The notes beneath the pieces were generated by a model. That model was not told the origin of the DNA and did not search any database. It worked only from the letters and a program-made list of their open reading frames with translations. 56,534 nucleotides of DNA, taken from Arachidicoccus rhizosphaerae (GTDB lineage: Bacteria > Bacteroidota > Bacteroidia > Chitinophagales > Chitinophagaceae). The position numbers and the translations under genes are program-made. The DNA is taken from the NCBI RefSeq assembly GCF_900107765.1, contig NZ_FNQY01000026.1, positions 1 to 56,534 of the forward strand, in the 5' to 3' direction. Within the stretch, counting starts at the first letter, position 1, and every line of letters begins with the position of its first letter. Below, piece after piece: positions 33,343 through 43,993 of the stretch.

Positions 33343-34734
33343 CTATTTGTTCCAAACAGCCCAGCCGCTGGTCCAATCCGTGGTACCATCCAGCGCTCCT
33401 ATGTATGAAGTTTTATCAAAGAAGCTGTTATCCAGACCGTTCACATCGAATTTACCGGCAGTAGCAAGTGCTTTAGAACCAGTAGCAGGCATTAAATTAG
33501 GAACTGCATTATTAAATGGATCACTCAGCCCAGCCTGATCAGCACTGCTCAGATTTACTGATAAGTTAGTCCCTTCAGTCAGCGTAGTAAGCGCTGCAGT
33601 GCTCAGAGCAGATGAATCGCTTCCCAACACTAAGAATGGTTTGGTAACCGCCTGCAGAAGGCTATTGTAAAATCTGGAAGTACCTGCTTTATAATTAGCC
33701 TGAGTCTCAGCATCTTCAATAATCAATCCACCTTTTTGGCTTCCTAATACGATGGAATTGGCCAGGGTTACGTTGGAACCTCTTCTGAATCGCATGCCAT
33801 ACCCATAATCAGACGAAGTGCCGCTGGCATTATTGGGTCCGATGGCCGTAAAGTTGGAAAGGATAGGCGTGGTCATTGGTGTGGTGCTAAATGGTATTTT
33901 ACCATTGGTGTTGTCAACTTCAAAGTTATTGGAGAGGTCACCTGTTGTACCTTTACTATCTGTGAACGCCGGATCTTTAATAGAAAGACCGTATTGGATT
34001 TTACCGTGGAAACCATCGTCCATATCAAAATCATCGTCAGCACAGTTATAAGCAATTAAATACTTACAGTTCACTGCTCCTCCAAAAAACTCAAAGGCGT
34101 CATCCAGCCCTCTGACCACCTGGATATGATCAATAGTCGTTCCGCTACCAACGGCATACAGAGAAAGCCCATTTACCTCATCACCCGGGTTTACCGCCTT
34201 ACCTGCGTATTCAATACGAACATATTGTAAAACGCCGCTGTTATCCGCATCATCGGTACCTCCGAAATTCTTATGGGCATCATCCACACCACCTTCCAGG
34301 TTGGCGTGGTTGCCATTGCCGGTTGCTTTACCTACCAGCACCAGACCTCCTAAGTCTCCCGGTTTTGCGGTTGTTTCATTGGAAGTAAAAACAATTGGTG
34401 CATCAGCAGTTCCTTTAGCATTGATTTTAGCTCCTTTATAAATAACCAGTACACCTGCGGAGTCATTATTGGAAACGATCTTAGTTCCTGCTTCGATGGT
34501 TAGTGTAGCTCCGGATTCAACATACACATAACCTCTGAGGCGATAAACCTTATCATTAGACAGAGTAAGGTCTTTGTCGATGGATCCTCTGAGATCTGTC
34601 GTTGCTGAAGGATCTACCGGTGTAACAACTTCGCCGCCGTCACTGGATTTACTGCAGGAGGCCGCTGTTAACAGCAGGCTGGCTGCTATTCCCAAAAAGG
34701 GAAGCGATTTAAATGAAATTCGATTTTTTTTCAT
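33343..34734 (-). CDS. Secreted lipoprotein with right-handed beta-helix-like repeats
   Basis: A 463-residue lipoprotein of unknown function: signal peptide with lipobox Cys27 (LTAASCSKSS), a low-complexity linker, then LTLSNDKVYRLRGYVYVESGATLTIEAGTKI, the start typical of a Bacteroidota family often mislabelled multidrug transporter. Repeated beta-strand turns with many Asn/Asp/Gly suggest a parallel beta-helix. An acidic patch (ADDDFDMDDGFHG) could bind cations. It lies 49 bases downstream of a TonB-dependent receptor and shares its terminator and promoter. By analogy with other receptor-lipoprotein pairs it may be the surface-exposed capture partner of that receptor, but this is inference. 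The ligand is unknown. Confidence 0.78.
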   Translation of the reverse strand: MKKNRISFKSLPFLGIAASLLLTAASCSKSSDGGEVVTPVDPSATTDLRGSIDKDLTLSNDKVYRLRGYVYVESGATLTIEAGTKIVSNNDSAGVLVIYKGAKINAKGTADAPIVFTSNETTAKPGDLGGLVLVGKATGNGNHANLEGGVDDAHKNFGGTDDADNSGVLQYVRIEYAGKAVNPGDEVNGLSLYAVGSGTTIDHIQVVRGLDDAFEFFGGAVNCKYLIAYNCADDDFDMDDGFHGKIQYGLSIKDPAFTDSKGTTGDLSNNFEVDNTNGKIPFSTTPMTTPILSNFTAIGPNNASGTSSDYGYGMRFRRGSNVTLANSIVLGSQKGGLIIEDAETQANYKAGTSRFYNSLLQAVTKPFLVLGSDSSALSTAALTTLTEGTNLSVNLSSADQAGLSDPFNNAVPNLMPATGSKALATAGKFDVNGLDNSFFDKTSYIGALDGTTDWTSGWAVWNK

Positions 34735-34783
34735 GATTTTATTGGTTTAAAGTGGAATTAATTTTTAGATGATTTTTTATTTA

Positions 34784-37639
34784 TTAGAATTGATATTTAA
34801 GGGAAAGGTTCAGACCTGTATTGGGCTTAAACTGTCTGGTAATCTTATCCGTTGATGCGTTATACCCCATTTTACTGGAGCTTCCGCTCACATCAAACTT
34901 ATAGTACCAATCGATGGATTGAGCCAGTAAATCTTTAGCGGACAATTTGATTTCCAGTTTTTTAGACTTGAGCATCCGGTAGCTGATCTGCGCGTCAACG
35001 ATATCTCTGCCCTTCTCATAGATATTCATCTGGCCGTCTCCCTGACCTCTGAAGGCAAGTCTGGGTCCTGCCTTTTGATAAAGCAGATTGAATGCGAAAT
35101 CTCCGTCTGTATAACTTAAGCCCGCACCAATTAAATAGGGGGACTGTCCCTGCATCAGACTCTTACCCTTTGTTCCGCTCAGCTGTATATCTCCGTCAAC
35201 ATAAGTACCATTTCCGTAAAAAGACCATTTACTTAAAAATGCGCTTCCCAGAAAGTCCAGTTTTTTCCGGATTTCTATTTCTGCACCATAGAGCTGCGCA
35301 TTATCCGCATTCTGATAGTTCAGCACCCCGTTTCCCTGATTGACCTGTTCGATCGGATCCTGGAAATGTTTATAAAACACGCTTGCTGACAGAATCTCTC
35401 CTGCACCGGGAAAAAATTCATAGCGAAAATCAAGGTTGGTAATTTTACTGCGGGTCAGATTCGGGTTCCCGCGGTAAATAAAGTCCTTGTTATAATCATA
35501 AAGGCTGTAATCTGCCAGCTCCCTGAATTCAGGGCGATTCACGGACTGAGATCCTGCCAGCCTTAAGTTCATACTTGTTGCCGGACGGAAAGTCAGAATA
35601 GCAGATGGTAAGATGTCCGTATTATTTTTCTGGATGACCGATCCTGAAGTCGGAATCAGTTTTTGATTATAACTGGAGACCGCTGCTCCCCATTTAAGGG
35701 TCCAGTTTTCCAGCCATTTATTTTCCAGCATTAAAAATCCGTTGGTATTCCAGGATTTTCCCTGATAATCCGTTGAGTTGTTCCCTATATTGGCGACCGT
35801 TATCTTATATTGTTCAATATTTTCGGGCGTAAACAGGTTATAAGGATTTTGTTGGTCAGCAGTCATTGTAACGCCATAAGCACTCAGGGAGGCATATCCC
35901 AGAGCTTCTACCGAAACATCCTTCAGTCTGTAATAGGTATTCATACCCGCTTTGAAAAGCTGTTTTACATCCCCCAGTTTAAAGCCAAGACTATAATCCC
36001 AGCTGGCACCGAATTGCTGTTCTAAATTGCTCGAATAGACCCGGCCCGCATCCTGGATAGCCGGAGAGTTTTCATTGCTGAGCTTTCTTTCATAGCCACC
36101 GGCCTCATTTTCATTTAATGCCAGGATTGTTTCATCCGGGCTATAATGATAGGTTCTGGCGTAAGACAGATTCCAGTTAAGTTCCTGGTCTTCTTTAAAG
36201 TCATGTATCCCCTGCAGAACGGATTGTAATAAACCATCTCTGGTCGCCTTGCTGGAGCTGCTGATAAAAGGCTGAGGAGTTTCATTGGAGAGATTGGAGC
36301 CATCTCTTAGTGTCACCTCACTGGTCAGCTGGTTATTATACAGGTTTTTGAACAGTAACTTATTTTTATTATTAAAGGCATAGCTAAGATTCAGTAACCC
36401 ATAATGACCATACTTGTATGCATACTCAGTTGCACTGCTGCTATAAATCTGGTGCCTGTCAATCGTATAATCATTAATAACACCTTTCGTTACTTCTCTG
36501 GATGAACTAAAGCCTACTGCATATATATACCCGAACTTTTTATCTCCTTTGGTATAACGGGTATCGCCCCCTGTATAACCTATACTGAAATCAGGCAGAC
36601 TATTACTTGCATTTTTATATCCAAAATTATTAGAGAATTTTTCAGTCACAGCCATTTTAATCCCATCTTCCTGATGACTGAAACTATTTTTGTAGTAGTT
36701 ATAAGAAGCGGGCAGACTACGTTTGTCATCAAAATACCCTAAATAGTCATAACTACCTGTTACATTAGATTTCTTAAAGGACTTAAAGGTGGTATTTGCC
36801 TGGTAACCTAAAGACAAGGACAGTTCACTGACCCTTTTATTCGGGAAAGCTTTTGTCGTAATATCTATGGCTCCGCCTGCAAAATCTGCCGGCAAATCAG
36901 GCGTCATAGATTTATAGATTACCACCTGATCAATTAAAGATGCGGGAATAATATCAAAGGCAAAGGCCTTTTTATCCGGTTCAGTGGATGGTAAAAGCGC
37001 ACCATTCATCTGGGCCGTGTTATAGCGTTCATTCAGCCCCCGGATGATGACAAACTTATTATCCTGGATAGAGGCGCCGCTGATCCTTTTAAGAACATCC
37101 CCCATGTTTCTGTCGGGAGATTTTTTAATAACATCCTGACTGATACCGTCTGAGATAGCAGAGGCGGCTTTTTGATTGGCATATACCAGATCTAAGCTTC
37201 CTACACTCCGTCGGACGGCGGCCACGGTTACATCTGCTAAATTACCCGCAGCAGACTGTAAGGAGATTTTTAAGGTCTGATCTTTTTGTGTCTTTGGATT
37301 GATTTCAAAAAGTTTTTTCTCAAATCCCACGGCTTCTATACTAAGACTGCAGGTCGTATCCTTGGGCGCCATTAATTCAAAGGTCCCGTCTGCCTCACTG
37401 ACGGCTCCGGTGTGACTATTGAGGATTTTAATGGTGGCTCCTGCAACGGGGCTGCCCGATTCATCTAGCACCTGACCTGTAATCTGGATTTTACTATCAT
37501 CCACCGGTTTTGCCTGAGTGGCGGTAATTCCAGCTAATAAAAAACTGATAAGTAGGAGTAGATAAATTTGAGGTAAAACAATTTTAATTTTCAAGTTGTG
37601 GTTTAAAAAGCGTTTCAAGTAGTGTGATTTTGTGATCAA
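34784..37639 (-). CDS. TonB-dependent outer-membrane receptor
   Basis: A 951-residue TonB-dependent receptor. After a signal segment (IYLLLLISFLLAGITATQAK, about residues 25-44) comes a carboxypeptidase-regulatory-like beta-domain (IQITGQVLDESGSPVAGATIKILN, 51-74). The plug domain follows (VIKKSPDRNMGDVLKRISGASIQDNKFVIIRGLNERYNTAQMNGALLPS, about 170-220). A long beta-barrel ends in GLNLSLKYQF with terminal Phe. It imports an unknown ligand with energy from TonB/ExbBD. The upstream region has a perfect -7 element and a six-unit 11-bp repeat array (37671-37736) that suggests control by an OmpR/PhoB-type activator. It forms an operon with the downstream beta-helix lipoprotein. It is not an SusC/SusD pair: no SusD gene is present. 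Confidence 0.93.
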   Translation of the reverse strand: MITKSHYLKRFLNHNLKIKIVLPQIYLLLLISFLLAGITATQAKPVDDSKIQITGQVLDESGSPVAGATIKILNSHTGAVSEADGTFELMAPKDTTCSLSIEAVGFEKKLFEINPKTQKDQTLKISLQSAAGNLADVTVAAVRRSVGSLDLVYANQKAASAISDGISQDVIKKSPDRNMGDVLKRISGASIQDNKFVIIRGLNERYNTAQMNGALLPSTEPDKKAFAFDIIPASLIDQVVIYKSMTPDLPADFAGGAIDITTKAFPNKRVSELSLSLGYQANTTFKSFKKSNVTGSYDYLGYFDDKRSLPASYNYYKNSFSHQEDGIKMAVTEKFSNNFGYKNASNSLPDFSIGYTGGDTRYTKGDKKFGYIYAVGFSSSREVTKGVINDYTIDRHQIYSSSATEYAYKYGHYGLLNLSYAFNNKNKLLFKNLYNNQLTSEVTLRDGSNLSNETPQPFISSSSKATRDGLLQSVLQGIHDFKEDQELNWNLSYARTYHYSPDETILALNENEAGGYERKLSNENSPAIQDAGRVYSSNLEQQFGASWDYSLGFKLGDVKQLFKAGMNTYYRLKDVSVEALGYASLSAYGVTMTADQQNPYNLFTPENIEQYKITVANIGNNSTDYQGKSWNTNGFLMLENKWLENWTLKWGAAVSSYNQKLIPTSGSVIQKNNTDILPSAILTFRPATSMNLRLAGSQSVNRPEFRELADYSLYDYNKDFIYRGNPNLTRSKITNLDFRYEFFPGAGEILSASVFYKHFQDPIEQVNQGNGVLNYQNADNAQLYGAEIEIRKKLDFLGSAFLSKWSFYGNGTYVDGDIQLSGTKGKSLMQGQSPYLIGAGLSYTDGDFAFNLLYQKAGPRLAFRGQGDGQMNIYEKGRDIVDAQISYRMLKSKKLEIKLSAKDLLAQSIDWYYKFDVSGSSSKMGYNASTDKITRQFKPNTGLNLSLKYQF

Positions 37640-37652
37640 ATTAATTACGGAG

Positions 37653-37660
37653 CAAAAGTA
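37653..37660 (-). promoter_or_regulatory. -7 promoter element of the TonB receptor operon
   Basis: TACTTTTG on the minus strand is a perfect TAnnTTTG match, 13 bases upstream of the start codon. There is no TTG at -33; that space is filled by the 11-bp repeat array, which fits an activator-dependent promoter. Confidence 0.65.
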
Positions 37661-37670
37661 GAGGTGCCAT

Positions 37671-37736
37671 ATTACCGAAATGTTATCCAGGGATTAACTA
37701 TAAGTTACCGGTACATTACCCAAATGTTACCGACCG
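37671..37736 (-). promoter_or_regulatory. Six tandem 11-bp repeats upstream of the TonB receptor operon (PhoB-box-like)
   Basis: On the minus strand the core TAA recurs six times with exactly 11 bases between copies (plus-strand TTA at 37672, 37683, 37694, 37705, 37716 and 37727). The best units read GGTAAC or GGTAAT. This is the spacing of PhoB and other OmpR-family direct-repeat sites, which occupy one DNA face. The array ends about 11 bases upstream of the -7 element, where an activator would replace the -33 contact. The core resembles the TTAAC-type Pho boxes of cyanobacteria (written on the other strand). The regulator is not known. Confidence 0.65.
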
Positions 37737-37837
37737 GAAGGACAAATGGAGCATAAAAACCCGTGCACAGACCTTTGTTTAAAAAAACACGGTAGCTAAG
37801 GCCATGATTCACTAAAAATTAGGCAACTTTGCAGTGC

Positions 37838-39085
37838 ATGAAGCATTTCTGGACATTATTGATTGCCCTGTGTTGTACGTTAACCGTAATGGGACAACGA
37901 ACAAAATCAGACAGCACACCTCCCCAAAAAAGTACCGGCACCAGAGCCGGTACAAAGGATACGGGGGGCGGAGGCCAGATCATGGCTGTTCCTTCGGCAA
38001 AGGCGACCCAAAAAGACAGTGACAGATCTTTGCAATCCGCCCGAAGCGGTCAGGTTGATTCCGGTAGAAAAAATACGCAGGCCACTCGAAGAAATGCCAT
38101 TGACAGTAATAAGACTCACAGTGGACAGGCTGCAGCGGCAGGCTCCTCCAACAATAATAACCAGTCGGGAGACAGCAGTGGTTCTGCCCTGCCTGAACTT
38201 AGCCCTGCAGAACAGGCAGCCCGCCAACAGGAGGCAGCCGCTGCCTTAATCAGACAGCAAAAAGACTCAGTTTATAAGGCACGCCGCACTGAAATCAGGC
38301 AGCAATTATACCTTTACGCCTTAAATAAGAAGGGAAACGCAGCGGATTACACCTTGTATTTTCCCGACTATTTTTATGAAAACAGCAATAACGGGTCAGG
38401 AAACGGGGCCTTAGTGAATGTTCATAATTATCGCAACCGGGATTTACTATTTTATGGCTTTCTGGGCATCACCTTACTGTTGGGTCTCATTAAGATTATA
38501 TTCCCTCGCTATTTTAATCAGGTTTTCTGGTTTTTTCTTCATCCCAACGACCGGAAAAATAATGCTACGGAACAAATCCAGGGTCAGCATATCCTTCCTT
38601 CCCTGCTTTTGAACCTGTTTTTTGTGCTTACCGGAGGACTTTTTCTGACACAGATACTTCGCCCCGGCATACCCGGAGCTAATTTTTGGCCCAGCTGGTT
38701 GTTATTTTCCGGGTTACTGACTGCGGTATATCTTGTTAAATATTTGGTGATTTTACTCTCCGGATGGGTTTTCGCAGCTCCTGCCGCAGCGACAATATAC
38801 AATCAGGTCGTCTTTTCTATTAATAAAATTATCGGATTAATACTGCTGCCAGCCACTGTATTAATCAGTTACGGAACCAATGCTACCATAGGGCATGTAT
38901 TTACAACGATTTTGATTATAATATCAATTCTTTTAATATATAGATATATTGCCTCTTTTCTACTAATTAAAGGCAAACTCAAGGTGAGTGCATTCCACTT
39001 TATTTTGTACCTTTGCGCGGTTGAAATAATACCTTTGTTACTTGTTTACAAAGTTTTATTGACCAATATAGGAAGGTTCGTTTAA
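37838..39085 (+). CDS. DUF4271 membrane protein
   Basis: A 415-residue Bacteroidota-specific protein. MKHFWTLLIALCCTLTVMGQ is a signal peptide. Residues about 20-140 are low-complexity, rich in Ser, Thr, Gln and Gly. Residues about 190-415 hold six or seven hydrophobic helices typical of DUF4271 (RDLLFYGFLGITLLLGLIKIIFPRYFNQVFWFFL, LLNLFFVLTGGLFLTQIL, and so on). The function is unknown, but the gene commonly precedes hemD in Bacteroidota, as here (42-base gap). I used the ATG at 37838; a TTG nine bases upstream is also open. A -7-like CAACTTTG (37824-37831) lies almost on the start codon. Confidence 0.85.
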   Translation: MKHFWTLLIALCCTLTVMGQRTKSDSTPPQKSTGTRAGTKDTGGGGQIMAVPSAKATQKDSDRSLQSARSGQVDSGRKNTQATRRNAIDSNKTHSGQAAAAGSSNNNNQSGDSSGSALPELSPAEQAARQQEAAAALIRQQKDSVYKARRTEIRQQLYLYALNKKGNAADYTLYFPDYFYENSNNGSGNGALVNVHNYRNRDLLFYGFLGITLLLGLIKIIFPRYFNQVFWFFLHPNDRKNNATEQIQGQHILPSLLLNLFFVLTGGLFLTQILRPGIPGANFWPSWLLFSGLLTAVYLVKYLVILLSGWVFAAPAAATIYNQVVFSINKIIGLILLPATVLISYGTNATIGHVFTTILIIISILLIYRYIASFLLIKGKLKVSAFHFILYLCAVEIIPLLLVYKVLLTNIGRFV

Positions 39086-39127
39086 CAAATATCCTATTAC
39101 ATTATTCTATCGACATTATAATAATTT

Positions 39128-39943
39128 ATGGTAAAAAGTGAAGGTAAGAGCTTGATTCCGGCGATGGTGAATACTAGAATACTCATTACCCAGCCAAAAC
39201 CAAGTAGTGAGAAATCTCCTTATTACGACCTAGCCAAAAAGCACAATGCCGAGTTGGTTTTTCATCCTTTTATTAAACTGGAAGGACTTTCTGCAAAAGA
39301 GTTCAGGAAACAGAAGATAGACATTTCTAAATTCAGCGCTGTTATTTTCACCAGCAGAAATGCCATCGACCATTTCTTTCGCATGTGTGAAGAGATGAAA
39401 ATTTCAGTCAGCCAGGACACCAAATACTTCTGCGTAGCGGAGGCCATTGCCCTTTATCTGCAGAAATTCATCCTGTACAGGAAAAGAAAAGTTTTCTTTG
39501 GTGCCGATGGTACGAATAAAAGCATATTCGATGTCATTAACAAACATAAAGAAAATGAAAATTTCTTATATGTTTGCAGTGAGAACCAACAAGATAGCGA
39601 TATCGTCAATTGGTTAAAAGCCAATAATTGTTCTTTTGAACTCGGATTTATGTACCGGACGGTTTCCAATGACATTAAAAGTGTGATGGATAACCAGCAC
39701 TATGATATCATCTGCTTTTTCACCCCCAGCGGCATTCGTTGTCTGTTGGACTCCTACCCTGATTTCGGCAAAACCGATACCCTGTTTGGTACTTTTGGCA
39801 GTGGCACCTTCAGAGCCTGCGGCCAGGAAGGGTTAAAAGCCTCCATTGTTGCTCCGGCAGAAAACACGCCTAATATGGCAGTGGCATTAGATCAGTATCT
39901 GACAGCTCAGGAAGAAAAAGCCGTCAAAAAAGCCAAAAAATAA
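39128..39943 (+). CDS. hemD: Uroporphyrinogen-III synthase
   Basis: Closes hydroxymethylbilane into uroporphyrinogen III in heme synthesis. The family is poorly conserved, but the HemD fold pattern is visible: TRILITQPKPSSEKSPYYDLAKKHNAELVFHPFIKLEG near 17-54, FSAVIFTSRNAIDHFF near 69-84, and the second half with YDIICFFTPSGIRCLLDSYP near 193-212. It ends in a Lys-rich tail (EEKAVKKAKK). The 271-residue length is usual. It follows the DUF4271 gene and is closed by a very long hairpin (39952-40008). The other heme genes here (hemH, hemJ-like) lie 15 kb away. Confidence 0.9.
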   Translation: MVKSEGKSLIPAMVNTRILITQPKPSSEKSPYYDLAKKHNAELVFHPFIKLEGLSAKEFRKQKIDISKFSAVIFTSRNAIDHFFRMCEEMKISVSQDTKYFCVAEAIALYLQKFILYRKRKVFFGADGTNKSIFDVINKHKENENFLYVCSENQQDSDIVNWLKANNCSFELGFMYRTVSNDIKSVMDNQHYDIICFFTPSGIRCLLDSYPDFGKTDTLFGTFGSGTFRACGQEGLKASIVAPAENTPNMAVALDQYLTAQEEKAVKKAKK

Positions 39944-39951
39944 ACACACTT

Positions 39952-40008
39952 ACTATTAAAACGAGCAAAGCCACCTCTGATAAAGGTGGCTTTGCTCGTT
40001 TTAATAGT
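39952..40008 (+). terminator. Very long terminator hairpin after hemD
   Basis: A perfect 25-bp inverted repeat (39952-39976 with 39984-40008) around a 7-base loop. It has a GC-rich middle (GAGCAAAGCCACCT) and an A-rich/T-rich outer part. It starts 9 bases after the hemD stop and can terminate on both strands. Confidence 0.9.
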
Positions 40009-40036
40009 ATAAATCCATAAAAAACTGCTGTTTTCT

Positions 40037-40066
40037 TTGCATAAATAAAAAAAGCGCCTATTTTTG
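40037..40066 (+). promoter_or_regulatory. Promoter of the acyl-CoA dehydrogenase gene
   Basis: TTG (40037-40039), 19 bases, then TATTTTTG (40059-40066): a full match to the Bacteroidota housekeeping promoter TTG-N19-TAnnTTTG, 34 bases upstream of the ATG. Confidence 0.75.
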
Positions 40067-40100
40067 TAACGAATGTTAGTTAGTTTAAATAATTCTTATC

Positions 40101-41246
40101 ATGCAGATGACTCATACAAGTGACTTAGCCTTAGAAATCAGACAGATGGCCAGAGATTTTGCACGCAAAAACATCCAACCCCATGTAATGGAGTGGGATG
40201 AGGCGCAGAAATTCCCGATAGACCTTTTTCATCAACTTGGAGAATTAGGAATGATGGGGGTGCTGGTACCCGAAAAATATGGGGGAGCCGGGCTGGGCTA
40301 TCATGAATATAAAATTATAATTGAAGAGATCGCTAAAGTCTGCGGCAGTATCGGCCTCAGCGTTGCGGCTCACAACTCTTTATGCACCAATCATATACTC
40401 ACTTTCGGCAGTGAAGATCAAAAGCAACAATACCTGCCAGATCTGGCCTCGGGACAGCATATCGGCGCGTGGGCCCTTACAGAGCCGAACACGGGTAGTG
40501 ATGCCGGTAACATGAAATGCGTGGCCAGCAAAGAAGGAGACAACTGGGTGATTAACGGGACAAAATGCTGGATTACCCACGGAATCAGTGCCGGGACAGT
40601 TGTTCTGCTGGCACGGACCGGGCCGGCACATACCAAGGATAATTGTACCGCTTTTATCATTGAAAGAGACACACCTGGATTTAAGGCAGGTAAAAAAGAA
40701 AACAAATTAGGGATGCGGGCCAGTGAAACCGCAGAAATTATATTTGATAATTGTATCGTCAGTGATCGCCAGCGTATGGGGGAAGTAGGCGAAGGGTTCC
40801 GCCAGGCAATGACCATTTTGGATGGTGGCAGAATATCTATTGCAGCACTTTCCCTGGGCATTGCCAAAGGCGCCTTTGAAGCAGCCCTCTCCTATAGCCA
40901 GGAGCGCCGCCAATTTGACAAACCCATCAGTTCATTTCAGGGCATCAGCTTTAAATTGGCGGATATGGCCACCGAAATAGATGCGGCGGATTTATTAATT
41001 CAACGGGCCTGTCAGATGAAGGAAGATCATTCCCACCTGACCAAAGAGTCAGCAATGGCCAAATATTACGCCAGTGAAGTAGCTGTCCGAACAGCCACGG
41101 AAGCGGTTCAGATATTCGGCGGGTATGGATATACCAAGGACTTTCCGGTAGAAAAATATTACCGGGATGCCAAACTCTGCACGATCGGAGAAGGAACATC
41201 AGAGATCCAGAAAATAGTCATTGCCAGAGAAATCCTTAAAGCATAA
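40101..41246 (+). CDS. Acyl-CoA dehydrogenase
   Basis: FAD-dependent oxidation of acyl-CoA to enoyl-CoA, with electrons passed to electron-transfer flavoprotein. The 381-residue protein has the three family regions. The helical N-domain is first. The FAD/substrate beta-domain includes [19 protein letters not shown] near 128-146 and [13 protein letters not shown] near 154-166. The C-domain includes [22 protein letters not shown] near 272-293. Catalytic Glu is most likely in [12 protein letters not shown] near 360. Chain-length preference (short-chain or branched-chain) cannot be told. It could start at M1 or M3. Confidence 0.94.
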   Translation: MQMTHTSDLALEIRQMARDFARKNIQPHVMEWDEAQKFPIDLFHQLGELGMMGVLVPEKYGGAGLGYHEYKIIIEEIAKVCGSIGLSVAAHNSLCTNHILTFGSEDQKQQYLPDLASGQHIGAWALTEPNTGSDAGNMKCVASKEGDNWVINGTKCWITHGISAGTVVLLARTGPAHTKDNCTAFIIERDTPGFKAGKKENKLGMRASETAEIIFDNCIVSDRQRMGEVGEGFRQAMTILDGGRISIAALSLGIAKGAFEAALSYSQERRQFDKPISSFQGISFKLADMATEIDAADLLIQRACQMKEDHSHLTKESAMAKYYASEVAVRTATEAVQIFGGYGYTKDFPVEKYYRDAKLCTIGEGTSEIQKIVIAREILKA

Positions 41247-41296
41247 AACAAAGTGCCCCATGACACCTTAAACCGGTACATGGGGCACTTTGTTTT
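41245..41296 (+). terminator. Bidirectional terminator between the acyl-CoA dehydrogenase gene and pyrG
   Basis: An 18-bp perfect stem, with AAAACAAAGTGCCCCATG pairing with its complement at 41279-41296 around a 16-base loop. Its A/T ends serve both convergent genes; the left arm overlaps the stop codon of the dehydrogenase gene. Confidence 0.9.
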
Positions 41297-41335
41297 TATG
41301 TATTACTTTTCCTGATCCTCTCTGCTCGAATAACG

Positions 41336-43395
<2,060 letters not shown>

Positions 43396-43887
43396 TTATT
43401 TTTTACGAACAAATTTTACGACGGTAGAAGTACTGTCAGCTGTTTGATCACCAAATTCCACATCACCTTTAATACCTTTAGTGACAATCAGAGAATCGCT
43501 GGTCAAATTCACATCACCTGCAAATGCAAACTCCTGATCTTCACTAAGCGTCAATTTAGCATCGATACGCGTAGTATCATTGGTTGTACTTACCACATAA
43601 GTACCTAAAAGTGATTTACTGTCTGTACCATAAGTACCTTTAATTGAATCAGCTGTTTCTGTTCCTTTAAACAAAGTCAGATTAAGTGTCTTCACCAGTT
43701 CGTCCTGATCCTTATTGGTCTGTTCAATTGCGACACCATTGATAAAGCCGGTCATCTCATATGAGGCGCCCGTCCAGTCTCCTTTAATTTCAACTGTAGG
43801 ATCAACCGGTTTAACTGGATTATCGTCTTTTGAACAGGCAACAATAAGCATAGTAGCCGCTGCTGCGGTTAACAGGATTTTTTTCAT
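43396..43887 (-). CDS. Small exported lipoprotein of unknown function
   Basis: A 163-residue lipoprotein: signal peptide with lipobox Cys18 (MLIVACSKDD), a Pro/Asp-rich linker, then a beta-rich domain (VEIKGDWTGASYEMTGF, LNLTLFKGTETADSIKGTYGT, LIVTKGIKGDVEFGDQ). The repeated strand-turn pattern suggests a lipocalin-like beta-barrel, but no named family is certain. It is monocistronic by spacing, with 106 bases to the downstream end of the peptidase gene. Confidence 0.7.
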   Translation of the reverse strand: MKKILLTAAAATMLIVACSKDDNPVKPVDPTVEIKGDWTGASYEMTGFINGVAIEQTNKDQDELVKTLNLTLFKGTETADSIKGTYGTDSKSLLGTYVVSTTNDTTRIDAKLTLSEDQEFAFAGDVNLTSDSLIVTKGIKGDVEFGDQTADSTSTVVKFVRKK

Positions 43888-43993
43888 CGGTTATAAATTT
43901 TAAAAATAAAATGAATACCCTGAAAACGCACTTCACGCGCAATCCGCTACATAACATTCAAAAAACTTCTGTATATTTTAAGTTCTAATATAA

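Noticed and set aside
40418-40867. 149-codon minus-strand frame
   Set aside because: Lies wholly inside the acyl-CoA dehydrogenase gene; shadow frame.
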